From JAJEFO01 sp965221845 (lineage in GTDB: Bacteria > Pseudomonadota > Alphaproteobacteria > Rhodobacterales > Rhodobacteraceae), in contig OZ244919.1 of the NCBI GenBank assembly GCA_965221845.1, positions 2,480,001 through 2,544,000 on the forward strand: 64,000 nt of DNA, written 5' to 3'. This document shows positions 8,713-17,733 of this stretch, in pieces. The notes beneath the pieces were generated by a model that did not search any database, was not told where the DNA came from, and saw only the letters and a program-made list of their open reading frames with translations. The translations under genes were made by a program, and so were the position numbers. Each line of letters opens with the position of its first letter. Position 1 is the stretch's first letter.

Positions 8713-9903
8713 ATGACCGTTCGCGCGCCGATAGCGCCTGACGTCCTGACCGTCCCGCGCAGGGAATCCCCGGGCGACGGGCGGACGAACATCGTGGGGC
8801 TCGCACGGAACCGGCTCGTCGAGGCGCTTGCCGAGGCAGGCACGCCGCAAGGGCAGGCGGCAATGCGAGCCCGTCAGGTCTGGCAATGGGTGTATCACTG
8901 GGGCGTGCGCGACTTCGCGGCCATGACGAATCTCTCGAAGCCCTTCCGCGCCATGCTGGACGAACGGTTCGTGATCTCCGTTCCGGAGGTCGTTCGCCGG
9001 CAGGTCGCCTCCGACGGCACGCGCAAGCTGCTGGCGAGGGTCGCCGGCGCGCACGAGGTCGAAACGGTCTACATACCGGAAGAGGGCCGCGGCACGCTTT
9101 GCGTGTCGTCCCAGGTCGGATGCACGCTGACCTGCCCCTTCTGCCGCACCGGCACGCAGAGGCTCGTGAGAAACCTGACCTCGGGCGAGATCGTCGGCCA
9201 GGTCATGCTGGCGCGCGACGAGCTTGGCGAATGGCCCGTGCCGGGCGTCGGGTCGGGCGAGGCGGGTCCGAGGCTTCTGTCAAACGTCGTGCTGATGGGC
9301 ATGGGCGAGCCGCTCTACAATTTCGATGCCGTCCGCGACGCGATGAGGATCGTCATGGACGGCGAGGGGATCGGGCTGTCGCGACGGCGGATCACCCTGT
9401 CCACAAGCGGGGTCGTGCCGGAAATCGCGCGCGCCGCGGAAGAGATCGGCTGCATGCTGGCGGTCAGCCTGCACGCGACGACGGACGCGGTGCGCGACAG
9501 GCTCGTGCCGATAAACCGGCGCTGGAACATCGCCGCGCTTCTCGACGCTCTTCGGGCCTACCCGAGGCTCTCGAACTCCGAGCGGATCACGTTCGAGTAC
9601 GTGATGCTGAAGGGCGTCAACGACAGCGACGGGGACGCGCGGCGGCTCGTGAAGCTGATCCGGGGAATTCCCGCGAAGGTGAACCTGATCCCGTTCAACG
9701 CGTGGCCGGGCGCCCCGTACGAACGGTCCGAGGGATCGCGGATCAAGGCGTTCGCCGACATCGTGCACAAGGCCGGCTACGCTTCGCCGGTGCGCACGCC
9801 GCGCGGGGAGGACATCATGGCGGCCTGCGGCCAGCTCAGGTCGGACACCAGGCGGGCCGGACGGATCCGGGCGGAAGTGCGTGCGCAGGCCGGGACGGCA
9901 TAG
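8713..9903 (+). CDS. rlmN: 23S rRNA (adenine-2503-C2)-methyltransferase RlmN
   Basis: The 396-aa radical SAM enzyme methylates C2 of A2503 in 23S rRNA and A37 of some tRNAs. The [4Fe-4S]/SAM motif is CTLTCPFC (about residue 137), preceded by GTLCVSSQVG. MGMGEPLYNFDAV, LSTSGVVPEI and LAVSLHATTDAVRD follow in canonical order. The second catalytic Cys lies in GEDIMAACGQL near residue 375. The N-terminal RQVWQWVYHWGVRDFAAMTNLSK region matches the RlmN accessory domain. Length is normal for alphaproteobacteria. Confidence 0.96.
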   Translation: MTVRAPIAPDVLTVPRRESPGDGRTNIVGLARNRLVEALAEAGTPQGQAAMRARQVWQWVYHWGVRDFAAMTNLSKPFRAMLDERFVISVPEVVRRQVASDGTRKLLARVAGAHEVETVYIPEEGRGTLCVSSQVGCTLTCPFCRTGTQRLVRNLTSGEIVGQVMLARDELGEWPVPGVGSGEAGPRLLSNVVLMGMGEPLYNFDAVRDAMRIVMDGEGIGLSRRRITLSTSGVVPEIARAAEEIGCMLAVSLHATTDAVRDRLVPINRRWNIAALLDALRAYPRLSNSERITFEYVMLKGVNDSDGDARRLVKLIRGIPAKVNLIPFNAWPGAPYERSEGSRIKAFADIVHKAGYASPVRTPRGEDIMAACGQLRSDTRRAGRIRAEVRAQAGTA

Positions 9904-10054
9904 GGCGCGGCGCGTCCCTGGCATCTTCGCCTGACGGGCCCGACGGCCGGAACCGCCGCGCCGCGGTGCAGGCCGATGCCGCCGATGCCGATGCCGCCCC
10001 CGGCATGCCCTGCAGGACGCGCGCAGCCTTGCCCGGAGACGCCGCCAGCCGCCT

Positions 10055-10822
10055 TCAGAACGCGTCCTTGCGGCGCCGGAGCTCGCCGAAGACCTCCGCA
10101 TCGCTCGCGCCGCTCATGCCAAGCCCCGACCTGACGCCGGCGGCGCCGGCACGGAGGAACGGATTCGTCGCAAGCTCCTCGGACAGCAGCGACGGCACGG
10201 TCGGCACGCCCATGGAACGGGCTTCGGCGATTCGCGCGACGCGCTCCCGAAGCGCCGCGCTGCCGGGCTCGATGGTGACGGCGAACCTGCCGTTCGCCTC
10301 GGCGTACTCGTGCCCCGAGCAGACGGTCGTGTCGCCCGGGAGCCTCGCAATCTTGCCGAGGCTTGCCCACATCTGGTCCATCGTCCCCTCGAAGACGCGC
10401 CCGCAGCCAAGCGCCATGAGACTGTCTGCGGTGAACGCGGCCTTCGCGGCCGGCACGTGGAAAGCGACATGGCCCACCGTGTGTCCCGAAACGTCGAGCA
10501 CGGCCGTCCCGGCGCCCAGCAGGTCGAACCGGTCCCCGTCGGACACGGCGAGGTCGAGGGGCGGCAGACGGTGGGCGTCCGCCGCCGCGCCGACCACGCG
10601 CGCCGCGCCGCCGATGCCTGCCTTGAGGCCGTCAAGCCCCTGGACATGGTCCGCATGATGGTGGGTCAGCAGGATGTCCGTGACGGTCACGCCGCGCGCC
10701 GCGATTTCCGACAGGATCGGCGCGGCCTCCGGCACGTCCACCACGGCCGCATCCCCGCCGCTTGTCAGCAGGAACGCGTAGTTGTCCTCAAGACACGGAA
10801 TCGTGACGATTTCAAAAGACAT
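10055..10822 (-). CDS. gloB: Hydroxyacylglutathione hydrolase (glyoxalase II)
   Basis: The 255-aa metallo-beta-lactamase-fold thioesterase hydrolyses S-lactoylglutathione. The dinuclear metal motif THHHADHVQG is at about residue 55, followed by DVSGHTVGHVAF and TADSLMALGCGRVFEG, and the C-terminal CSGHEYAEANGRFA and NPFLRA motifs. The ORF is open far upstream, but MSFEIVTIPCLEDNYAFLL at 10822 is the conserved N-terminus, with GGGAGGGTAA just upstream. It is divergent from the methyltransferase gene, with 62 bp between the starts. Confidence 0.95.
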   Translation of the reverse strand: MSFEIVTIPCLEDNYAFLLTSGGDAAVVDVPEAAPILSEIAARGVTVTDILLTHHHADHVQGLDGLKAGIGGAARVVGAAADAHRLPPLDLAVSDGDRFDLLGAGTAVLDVSGHTVGHVAFHVPAAKAAFTADSLMALGCGRVFEGTMDQMWASLGKIARLPGDTTVCSGHEYAEANGRFAVTIEPGSAALRERVARIAEARSMGVPTVPSLLSEELATNPFLRAGAAGVRSGLGMSGASDAEVFGELRRRKDAF

Positions 10823-10884
10823 GGCATTACCCTCCCGCGCCGCTATGCTGCCGCCGACTGTCTGACAAAGCGCGCGGGAGAGCA

Positions 10885-11631
10885 ATGCACCTCGACGTGG
10901 CCGACCTCGACGCCTTCTATGGCGGGACCCGCCTCGGACGGATCGCGCGAAACGCCTTGCGGAGCCGCATGCGCGAGCTCTGGCCCGACGTCCGGGGACA
11001 GAGCGTGCTCGGATTCGGCTTCGCCCTTCCGCTGCTCGGGCCGTATCTCGATGCGGCGCAGCGCGTGACGGCGCTGATGCCGGGCAGGCAGGGCGTGAAG
11101 CGCTGGCCGGCCGGAAAGCCCAACGTCGCGGTTCTCTGCGAGGAGACCCTGTGGCCCGTCGAGACCGACAGCGCGGACCGCCTGATCGTCCTTCACGGTA
11201 TCGAGGCCAGCGAGCACCCGGTCGCGCTGCTCGACGAATGCTACCGCGTCCTCGCGCCCGAGGGCCGCGGCGTCTTCGTCGTGCCGAACCGGGCCGGCCT
11301 CTGGTCGAGCCGCGACGCGACGCCCTTCGGGTCCGGTCGGCCCTACACGCTCGGCCAGCTTGGAGGCATGCTCTCCGCGATCGGCCTCGTGCCCAGGCGG
11401 CATCTCGCGGCCCTGTACCAGCCGCCAAGCGAAAGGCGGTTCTGGCTCAGGACCGGCCCGTTCTGGGAAGGCCTGGGCGCCCGGGTCGCGAATCGCTTCG
11501 CCGGGGGGGTGCTTCTCGTCGAGGTCGCCAAGCAGGTCCCGGCGCCGCCCAGGGCCGGGCTGGCAGAGGCCATCAGGCGCCCCCTGGGCGTTCTGGACGG
11601 AATCGCGGTCCCCGGCCCCAGGCCGGTCTGA
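10885..11631 (+). CDS. Class I SAM-dependent methyltransferase domain protein
   Basis: The 248-aa protein resembles the methyltransferase family often encoded divergently from gloB in Rhodobacterales. The expected motif I region is QSVLGFGFALPLLGPYL (about residue 36), which lacks the standard GxGxG. ADRLIVLHGIEASEHPVALLDECYRVLAPEGRGVFVVPNR (about 92-135) matches motifs post-II to III (the xPGGxxxxxxPN end). The substrate is unknown. Start at 10885 is supported by GCGGGAG 4 bases upstream; the mirror-image GGGAG serves gloB on the other strand. Confidence 0.8.
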   Translation: MHLDVADLDAFYGGTRLGRIARNALRSRMRELWPDVRGQSVLGFGFALPLLGPYLDAAQRVTALMPGRQGVKRWPAGKPNVAVLCEETLWPVETDSADRLIVLHGIEASEHPVALLDECYRVLAPEGRGVFVVPNRAGLWSSRDATPFGSGRPYTLGQLGGMLSAIGLVPRRHLAALYQPPSERRFWLRTGPFWEGLGARVANRFAGGVLLVEVAKQVPAPPRAGLAEAIRRPLGVLDGIAVPGPRPV

Positions 11632-11751
11632 GCCGCTTCGGACCGGCCGGGCCGGACGTCGCCGCGCATCCGCATCGCCGCGTTCCGCCGCGCCCGGACA
11701 GGCGGCCGGAACAGTGCGGAGCCCGTGTCGCGGCACGGGTTCCCTACCCTG

Positions 11752-11780
11752 TTGCGAGGCAGAAATTCCTCTGCTACATG
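11752..11780 (+). promoter_or_regulatory. Candidate sigma-70 promoter of the atp operon
   Basis: TTGCGA (11752-11757), a 17-bp spacer and TACATG (11775-11780) lie 90 bp upstream of atpH. They sit in the least GC-rich part of the 239-bp region between the methyltransferase gene and atpH. This is a consensus match by eye only. Confidence 0.4.
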
Positions 11781-11870
11781 ACCGCTGGTTCGCTCGCGGG
11801 CGGCGCCCGTCCGCAACGGCCGTTCGCGTCTGCACCCCGGCGGAAGCGGCAGGATCGGGAAAGGGAACAA

Positions 11871-12431
11871 GTGTCGGAATCCGCCTCGGCTTCCTCCGGA
11901 ATCGCCGCGCGCTACGCGACGGCCGTCTTCGACCTGGCGAAGGACGGAGGCGGACTCGACCGCCTCGAGCGGGACGTCGACGCGCTGGATGCGGCCCTTT
12001 CCGGAAGCGGCGACTTTCGCAGGCTGACGCGCTCGCCGGTCTGCTCGCGCGACGATCAGGGCAACGCCGTTGCGGCCATCGCCGCGCGCATGGATCTCTC
12101 CGGCACGATGGCGAACGCGCTCGGGCTGATGGCTTCGAAGCGCCGCCTCTTCGTGCTGCCCCAGCTCCTCGCCGCGCTCCGCCGCCTCATCGCGGACGAA
12201 AGGGGAGAGGCGCGCGCGGAGGTGCGCGCCGCCGCCGCCCTGTCGGATGAACAGAGAACGCGGCTTGCCGCGGCGCTGAGGGCGTCCGTCGGCAAGGACG
12301 TGAAGATGAGCGTGGCCGTTGACGGGAGCCTGATCGGCGGCCTGGTCGTCAGGGTGGGCTCGAAGATGATCGACACCTCGGTCGCATCGCGGCTCGCGGC
12401 CCTGCGGAACACAATGAACGAGGTCGGATAG
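11871..12431 (+). CDS. atpH: ATP synthase F1 subunit delta
   Basis: The 186-aa subunit delta links F1 to the peripheral stalk. SASSGIAARYATAVFDLA at the N-terminus and LIGGLVVRVGSKMIDTSVASRLAALRNTM at the C-terminus are the family signatures. The start is GTG at 11871 (VSESASASSG), preceded by AAAGGGAAC; an open frame continues upstream without similarity. The stop TAG abuts the atpA ATG, so the two are probably translationally coupled. This is the first gene of atpHAGDC; the F0 genes are not in the window. Confidence 0.94.
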   Translation: MSESASASSGIAARYATAVFDLAKDGGGLDRLERDVDALDAALSGSGDFRRLTRSPVCSRDDQGNAVAAIAARMDLSGTMANALGLMASKRRLFVLPQLLAALRRLIADERGEARAEVRAAAALSDEQRTRLAAALRASVGKDVKMSVAVDGSLIGGLVVRVGSKMIDTSVASRLAALRNTMNEVG

Positions 12432-13970
12432 ATGACGATCCAGGCAGCAGAGATCTCTGCAATCCTCAAGGAGCAGATCAGGAATTTCGGCCAGGAGGCC
12501 GAGGTCGCCGAAGTGGGCCGCGTGCTCAGCGTCGGGGACGGGATCGCCCGCGTCCACGGCCTCGACAATGTCCAGGCCGGCGAGATGGTCGCGTTCCCGG
12601 GCGGCATCATGGGAATGGCGCTCAACCTCGAAAGCGACAACGTCGGCATCGTGATCTTCGGCTCGGACCGGGACATCAAGGAAGGCGACACGGTCAAGCG
12701 CACGAACGCGATCGTGGACGTGCCGGCCGGGGACGCGCTCCTCGGGCGCGTCGTTGACGGCCTCGGCAATCCGCTCGACGACAAGGGACCGATCAAGGCG
12801 GCAGAGCGCCGGGTCGCGGACGTGAAGGCGCCGGGCATCATCCCGCGACGGTCCGTGCACGAGCCGATGGCCACGGGGCTCAAGGCGGTGGACGCCATGA
12901 TCCCGATCGGCCGGGGCCAGCGGGAGCTCATCATCGGCGACCGCCAGACCGGGAAGACGGCCGTGGCGCTGGACACGATCCTGAACCAGAAATCGTACAA
13001 CGACGCCGCCGGCGACGACGAGAGCAGGAAGCTCTACTGCGTCTACGTCGCGGTCGGACAGAAGCGGTCGACCGTCGCGCAGCTCGTCAAGAAGCTCGAG
13101 GAGTCCGGCGCGATCGACTACACGATCGTCGTTGCCGCCACTGCCTCCGACCCGGCGCCGATGCAGTTCCTGGCGCCCTATGCCGCAACGGCGATGGCGG
13201 AGCATTTCCGGGACAACGGCCGCCATGCGCTGATCATCTACGACGACCTCTCCAAGCAGGCCGTGTCGTACCGCCAGATGTCGCTCCTGCTCCGCCGCCC
13301 GCCGGGGCGCGAAGCCTATCCGGGGGACGTCTTCTACCTCCATTCGCGGCTTCTCGAACGCTCGGCGAAGCTCAACGAGGACAACGGCTCGGGATCGCTG
13401 ACCGCGCTGCCCATAATCGAGACGCAGGGCGGGGACGTGTCGGCCTTCATTCCGACCAACGTGATCTCGATCACCGACGGCCAGATATTCCTTGAAACGG
13501 ACCTCTTCTACCAGGGCATCCGCCCGGCGGTCAACACGGGCCTCTCGGTGTCACGCGTCGGCTCCTCCGCCCAGACGGCCGCGATGAAGTCGGTCGCGGG
13601 CTCGGTGAAGCTCGAGCTTGCCCAGTACCGCGAGATGGCGGCCTTCGCGCAGTTCGGTTCGGACCTCGACGCGGCGACGCAGCGCCTCCTGAACCGCGGC
13701 GCCCGGCTGACCGAGCTCATGAAGCAGCCGCAGTACTCGCCGCTCACCAACGCGGAGATCGTCTGCGTCATCTTCTCCGGCATCAACGGATACCTTGACG
13801 GGATCGAGACCGGCGAGGTCGGGCGCTTCGAAAGGGGCCTGGTCACCCACCTGCGCTCCAGGCACCAGGATCTTCTCGACTGGATCACCGCAGAGGACCC
13901 GAAGGTGACCGGCGAAGCCGCGGGCAGGGTCAAGGCGGCCATCGACGAATTCGCCAGCGACTTCTCGTGA
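12432..13970 (+). CDS. atpA: ATP synthase F1 subunit alpha
   Basis: The 512-aa non-catalytic nucleotide-binding subunit of the F1 hexamer. The P-loop GDRQTGKTAVA is near residue 170 and the adenosine-site region LYCVYVAVGQKRSTV near 200. RPPGREAYPGDVFYLHSRLLERSAK and the ATP synthase alpha/beta signature PAVNTGLSVSRVGS (about 360) are present. Length is standard. It starts immediately after the atpH stop and is followed by atpG after 29 bp. Confidence 0.98.
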   Translation: MTIQAAEISAILKEQIRNFGQEAEVAEVGRVLSVGDGIARVHGLDNVQAGEMVAFPGGIMGMALNLESDNVGIVIFGSDRDIKEGDTVKRTNAIVDVPAGDALLGRVVDGLGNPLDDKGPIKAAERRVADVKAPGIIPRRSVHEPMATGLKAVDAMIPIGRGQRELIIGDRQTGKTAVALDTILNQKSYNDAAGDDESRKLYCVYVAVGQKRSTVAQLVKKLEESGAIDYTIVVAATASDPAPMQFLAPYAATAMAEHFRDNGRHALIIYDDLSKQAVSYRQMSLLLRRPPGREAYPGDVFYLHSRLLERSAKLNEDNGSGSLTALPIIETQGGDVSAFIPTNVISITDGQIFLETDLFYQGIRPAVNTGLSVSRVGSSAQTAAMKSVAGSVKLELAQYREMAAFAQFGSDLDAATQRLLNRGARLTELMKQPQYSPLTNAEIVCVIFSGINGYLDGIETGEVGRFERGLVTHLRSRHQDLLDWITAEDPKVTGEAAGRVKAAIDEFASDFS

Positions 13971-13999
13971 TCCCCGAGCCGGCCTGAAGGACAGCGGGA

Positions 14000-14860
14000 A
14001 TGCCCAGCCTCAAGGATCTCAAGACGCGGATCGACTCGGTCAAGTCGACCAGGAAGATCACGCAGGCGATGCAGATGGTCGCGGCCGCGAAGCTGCGGCG
14101 GGCGGAGGAGGCCGCGGCGGCCGCGCGGCCTTACGCCGAACGGTTCGACGCCGTCCTTGCCGGACTGGCGTCCGGCGTCGGCGAGAACGGCCCCGGGCTC
14201 CTGAAAGGCACGGGCTCGGACCAGACCTGGCTCCTCGTGGTCATGACCTCCGAGCGCGGGCTCTGCGGCGGCTTCAACTCCTCGATCGTGAAGCTTGCCA
14301 AGGCGCGCGCGCGGAAGCTTTCCGAGGCCGGCAAGACGGTGAAGATCCTCACCGTCGGCAAGAAGGGGCGCGAGCAGCTCCGCCGCGAACACGGCGACAG
14401 CCTTGTCGGCCATGTCGACCTTTCCGAGGTGAAGCGCGTCGGCTACGACAACGCGCGGGACATGGCCTCGGACATCGTCGGCCGGTTCGACGCCGGGGAG
14501 TTCGACGTCGCGGCGATCTACTTCAACAGGTTCGAGAGCGTCGTCTCGCAGGTTCCGCAGGAGCTCCAGATCATCCCCGCGAAGATCGGGTCCGGCGAAG
14601 ACGCCACCGCCTTCGACTGCGAGCCGGGCGACGAGGAGATCCTCGCGGAGCTGCTGCCGCGCGGCGTGGCGACGCAGGTCTTTGCGGCGCTTCTCGAGAA
14701 CGGCGCGTCGGAGCAGGGTGCGCGGATGAGCGCGATGGACAACGCCACCCGCAACGCGGGCGAGATGATCGACAAGCTCACGATCCAGTTCAACCGAACC
14801 CGGCAGGCGGTCATCACCAACGAGCTGATTGAAATCATTTCGGGCGCGGAGGCGCTCTGA
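14000..14860 (+). CDS. atpG: ATP synthase F1 subunit gamma
   Basis: The 286-aa rotor subunit has the canonical N-terminal helix MPSLKDLKTRIDSVKSTRKI followed by TQAMQMVAAAKLRRAE. TSERGLCGGFNSSIVK lies near residue 80, and the C-terminal helix is RMSAMDNATRNAGEMIDKL followed by NRTRQAVITNELIEIISGAEAL. Both helices form the coiled coil inside the alpha3beta3 ring. It lies 18 bp upstream of atpD. Confidence 0.98.
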   Translation: MPSLKDLKTRIDSVKSTRKITQAMQMVAAAKLRRAEEAAAAARPYAERFDAVLAGLASGVGENGPGLLKGTGSDQTWLLVVMTSERGLCGGFNSSIVKLAKARARKLSEAGKTVKILTVGKKGREQLRREHGDSLVGHVDLSEVKRVGYDNARDMASDIVGRFDAGEFDVAAIYFNRFESVVSQVPQELQIIPAKIGSGEDATAFDCEPGDEEILAELLPRGVATQVFAALLENGASEQGARMSAMDNATRNAGEMIDKLTIQFNRTRQAVITNELIEIISGAEAL

Positions 14861-14878
14861 AGCACCGGAGAACCAGAG

Positions 14879-16303
14879 ATGGCAAACGCAAGAGGCAAAG
14901 TGACCCAGGTCATCGGCGCCGTCGTGGACGTGCAGTTCGACGATCACCTGCCCGAGATCCTGAATGCGCTGGAGACCGACAACCAGGGCAGCAGGCTTGT
15001 CCTTGAAGTGGCCCAGCACCTCGGGGAGAGCACCGTCCGCACGGTCGCGATGGACAGCAGCGAGGGCCTGGTGCGCGGGCAGGAGGTCACCGACACCGGC
15101 GGCCCGATCACGGTTCCCGTCGGAAACGCGACCCTTGGGCGCATCATCAACGTCGTCGGCGAGCCGGTGGACGAAGGCGGCCCGGTGTCGGCGGACGAGC
15201 ATCGCGCCATCCACCAGCCGGCCCCCGAATTCTCCGAACAGTCGACCGAGTCCGAGATCCTCGTGACCGGCATCAAGGTGGTGGACCTTCTCGCTCCCTA
15301 CGCCAAGGGCGGCAAGATCGGCCTCTTCGGCGGCGCAGGCGTCGGCAAGACCGTCCTGATCATGGAGCTCATAAACAACATCGCCAAGGTTCATTCGGGC
15401 TATTCCGTCTTCGCCGGCGTCGGCGAGCGGACCCGCGAGGGCAACGACCTCTATCACGAAATGATCGAATCCGACGTCATCAAGCCCGACAGCCTCGCGG
15501 AGAGCCAGGTGGCCCTCGTCTACGGCCAGATGAACGAGCCGCCGGGCGCGCGCGCGCGCGTCGGGCTGACCGGCCTGACGCTTGCCGAGCAGTTCCGGGA
15601 CCAGTCGGGCACGGACGTCCTGTTCTTCGTCGACAACATCTTCCGCTTCACCCAGGCGGGCTCCGAGGTGTCCGCCCTGCTCGGCCGCATTCCCTCGGCG
15701 GTCGGATACCAGCCCACGCTCGCAACCGACATGGGCGCGCTGCAGGAGCGCATCACCTCGACCAAGTCGGGTTCAATCACCTCAGTGCAGGCGATCTACG
15801 TCCCTGCCGACGACCTGACCGACCCGGCCCCGGCGACGTCGTTCGCCCACCTGGACGCAACGACCGTGCTTTCGCGCGCGATTTCGGAGCTCGGCATCTA
15901 TCCTGCCGTGGATCCGCTCGACTCGACGTCGCGGATCCTGGACCCGGCCATCGTCGGGGAGGAGCACTACCAGGTGGCGCGCGACGTCCAGGGAGTGCTT
16001 CAGCGCTACAAGTCGCTGCAGGACATCATCGCGATTCTCGGCATGGACGAGCTTTCCGAGGAGGACAAGCTGACGGTCGCCCGCGCCCGCAAGATCCAGC
16101 GGTTCCTCTCGCAGCCCTTCGACGTGGCCGAGGTCTTCACCGGCTCGCCGGGAGTCCAGGTGCCGATCGAGGACACCATCGCCTCGTTCAAGGCGGTGGT
16201 CGCGGGAGAGCACGACCACCTGCCCGAAGCGGCCTTCTACATGGTCGGCGGCATCGAGCACGTGGTCGCGAAGGCCGAGAGGCTGGCCGCGGAAGCCGCG
16301 TAG
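14879..16303 (+). CDS. atpD: ATP synthase F1 subunit beta
   Basis: The 474-aa catalytic subunit has the P-loop GLFGGAGVGKTVLIMELI near residue 150 and the catalytic Glu in GVGERTREGNDLY (about 185). FVDNIFRFTQAGSEVSALLGRIPSAVGYQPTL covers the Walker B region, and the DELSEEDKL (DELSEED) motif is near residue 385. Length and order within atpHAGDC are standard. Confidence 0.98.
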   Translation: MANARGKVTQVIGAVVDVQFDDHLPEILNALETDNQGSRLVLEVAQHLGESTVRTVAMDSSEGLVRGQEVTDTGGPITVPVGNATLGRIINVVGEPVDEGGPVSADEHRAIHQPAPEFSEQSTESEILVTGIKVVDLLAPYAKGGKIGLFGGAGVGKTVLIMELINNIAKVHSGYSVFAGVGERTREGNDLYHEMIESDVIKPDSLAESQVALVYGQMNEPPGARARVGLTGLTLAEQFRDQSGTDVLFFVDNIFRFTQAGSEVSALLGRIPSAVGYQPTLATDMGALQERITSTKSGSITSVQAIYVPADDLTDPAPATSFAHLDATTVLSRAISELGIYPAVDPLDSTSRILDPAIVGEEHYQVARDVQGVLQRYKSLQDIIAILGMDELSEEDKLTVARARKIQRFLSQPFDVAEVFTGSPGVQVPIEDTIASFKAVVAGEHDHLPEAAFYMVGGIEHVVAKAERLAAEAA

Positions 16304-16317
16304 GGGGGAGGGCCTGG

Positions 16318-16710
16318 ATGTCCGGCACGTTGCAGTTCGACCTGGTGTCGCCCGAGCGCAGCCTTGCGTCGGGCCAGGCAGGCTCGGTCCTGATCGCTGG
16401 CGCCGACGGGGACATGGTGGCCATGCCCGGCCATGCGCCGGTGGTGACCGCGCTCCGCCCGGGCATCGTCTCCGCGGAGATCGGCGGCAAGGTGCAGGAA
16501 TACGTCGTGACCGGCGGCTTCGCCCAGATCACGGCCGAGGGCGCGACGGTGCTCGCGGACGAGGCGTTGCCCAGGGCGGAGGCCTCACCGGAGCTCCTTG
16601 ATGCGCGCATCGCCGCCGCAAGGAAGGACCAGGAAGGCTCCGCGGGGACGGCCGCCGACGAAGCCGCAAGGCGGATTGCCGATCTCGAAGCGCTGAAAGG
16701 CATGCTCTGA
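16318..16710 (+). CDS. atpC: ATP synthase F1 subunit epsilon
   Basis: The 130-aa subunit has an N-terminal beta-sandwich (LQFDLVSPERSLASGQAGSV, GADGDMVAMPGHAPVVTALRPGIV, EYVVTGGFAQITAEGATVLADEA) and a C-terminal helical part. It couples rotation of gamma with the c-ring and inhibits ATP hydrolysis in many bacteria. It lies 14 bp after atpD. A GAGGCCT/AGGCCTC inverted repeat (16709-16740, 18-base loop, no T-tract) follows but is a weak terminator candidate. Confidence 0.95.
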   Translation: MSGTLQFDLVSPERSLASGQAGSVLIAGADGDMVAMPGHAPVVTALRPGIVSAEIGGKVQEYVVTGGFAQITAEGATVLADEALPRAEASPELLDARIAAARKDQEGSAGTAADEAARRIADLEALKGML

Positions 16711-16881
16711 GGCCTGCCCGTGAACCGCTGAAGAGGCCTCGATGCCAGGCTGACCGCTTCCCGCCGGACCCCCGGCGAAGCCCGGGCCGCCCCTCCGGAC
16801 GCGCGCCCGCGTGCCCGGACCGGCCCGCCCCCGCTCAGAAGAGCAATTGACCCGTCCCGCCGCCGGCCCTATCTTCCTTCC

Positions 16882-17193
16882 ATGAGCGAAGCGCCGGACA
16901 CTCACGCACTCGCCCGGCAGGTCGCCGTCCTGAAGGAACGCATGAACACGATGGATGAACGTTACGACAAGGGCTGGGCCTTGCTGCGCGAAGACATGGC
17001 GAAGCGGGACGCGGAAGCCGCGAAGCGGGACGCGGAAGCCGCGAAGCGGGACGCGGCGCGCGCGGAGCGGGACGCGGCGCGCGCGGAGCGGGATGCAACC
17101 GCGCGCTGGTGGCAGACCGCCATCCTGATCGCCGCCCTTGCGGCCCTGATCACCTTCGCGCCCGATTTGCAGCGGCTGGCGGCTGGCCTCTAG
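16882..17193 (+). CDS. Small coiled-coil protein with C-terminal membrane anchor
   Basis: The 103-aa protein begins MSEAPDTHALARQVAVLKERMNTMDERYDKG, a likely coiled coil. Five near-identical 7-residue units of the A-[KE]-R-D-A-x-x type follow (residues 40-74). It ends with a single hydrophobic helix (WWQTAILIAALAALITFAPDL). This layout suggests a tail-anchored helical rod in the inner membrane. I do not recognise a family. It is plausibly a real gene because the hydrophobic anchor and heptad pattern exist in only one frame. It stands alone between atpC and the mobile-element debris. Confidence 0.6.
   Translation: MSEAPDTHALARQVAVLKERMNTMDERYDKGWALLREDMAKRDAEAAKRDAEAAKRDAARAERDAARAERDATARWWQTAILIAALAALITFAPDLQRLAAGL
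16998..17102 (+). repeat. Five tandem 21-bp repeats encoding 7-residue units
   Basis: Units start at 16998, 17019, 17040, 17061 and 17082. The first two are identical, the third differs only at its 3' end, and the fourth and fifth change AAG to GAG and drift further. The encoded unit is AKRDAEA, then AKRDAAR and AERDAAR. The exact 21-bp period keeps the frame and the heptad register, so copy number can vary without breaking the coiled coil. Confidence 0.9.
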
Positions 17194-17245
17194 ACGGAAC
17201 CTCAGGGGCTTCGCAAGCGGTTTTCCGCAGCCATGCTCCTGGTTT

Positions 17246-17530
17246 TCAACGTCTTTCCGTCTCCGAGGCCTCCTGGGGACCTGTCATCCTCATGGGAACG
17301 TTCCGGTCCGGCTTCACGCCGGGCAGCCCGAAGGCCCGTTCCTGGACCCGGGTGGGCGTGGTGACGGCGGCCAGCAGGCTGTCGCCGTGGCCCGGCAGGC
17401 GCAGCTGGTTGAGCGCCATGCCCGCGCGGTCGTCGAGCAGGGTGCGGAAGCTGTGCGCGAGCAGCCCGTCGGGGGTGCGCTTCGTGTCCGCCTTGGCCTC
17501 GGCACGGCGGCGGATGCCGGCCGGGTCAGG
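17246..17530 (-). pseudogene. Unrecognised gene fragment without start
   Basis: A frame with coding-like composition runs from about 17530 to a stop at 17246. It includes AEAKADTKRTPDGLLAHSF, LLDDRAGMALNQLRLPGHG and LLAAVTTPTRVQERAFGL. There is no start codon; it begins where the neighbouring frameshifted ORF ends. I do not recognise the family. It lies in an interval full of recombinase remnants and is probably part of the same decayed element. Confidence 0.35.
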
Positions 17531-17733
17531 CGGGCTTCCGCTCGGCGGGTGTCTCGATCACCCGGTCCCCGTCCTTAGTCCGTGCGACATAGGCACCGTC
17601 CGAACGGACCCCATGGAGCGTACCGCCGGCCTCGACCTGGGCCGTCAGGGTCCGCCTTGATCTGATCGCGCAAGTCTTTCGGGAATCCCGGCATGTCGGG
17701 CGGCGGCATGTGCATTTTCCTGCGTTCGCTCAT
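17526..17733 (-). pseudogene. Frameshifted small hypothetical protein
   Basis: The ATG at 17733 opens MSERRKMHMPPPDMPGFPK and DLRDQIKAD. The sensible reading then jumps frame at about 17645-17655 and continues LTAQVEAGGTLHGVRSDG, AYVARTKDGDRVIETP and AERKPA to a stop at 17526. The combined 68-residue product looks like one compact protein, whereas the uninterrupted frame turns into Arg/Gly-rich sequence. One base gained or lost explains it. No family recognised. Confidence 0.45.

Noticed and set aside
7943..8863. 306-codon minus-strand frame between the CoA-binding gene and rlmN
   Set aside because: Antisense to the IalB-like gene, which has a signal peptide and good ribosome-binding site; the minus frame has no motif.
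11343..13343. 666-codon minus-strand open frame
   Set aside because: Antisense to the methyltransferase, atpH and atpA; no similarity to any family.
16709..16740. GAGGCCT/AGGCCTC inverted repeat after atpC as a terminator
   Set aside because: Only 7 bp with an 18-nt loop and no T-tract; too weak to annotate as a terminator.
17246..17530. Reading the fragment as part of the neighbouring tyrosine recombinase
   Set aside because: RxxH-like residues occur (AHSFR) but the conserved spacing and the Tyr box are absent, and the integrase remnant at 17957-18085 is a separate end.
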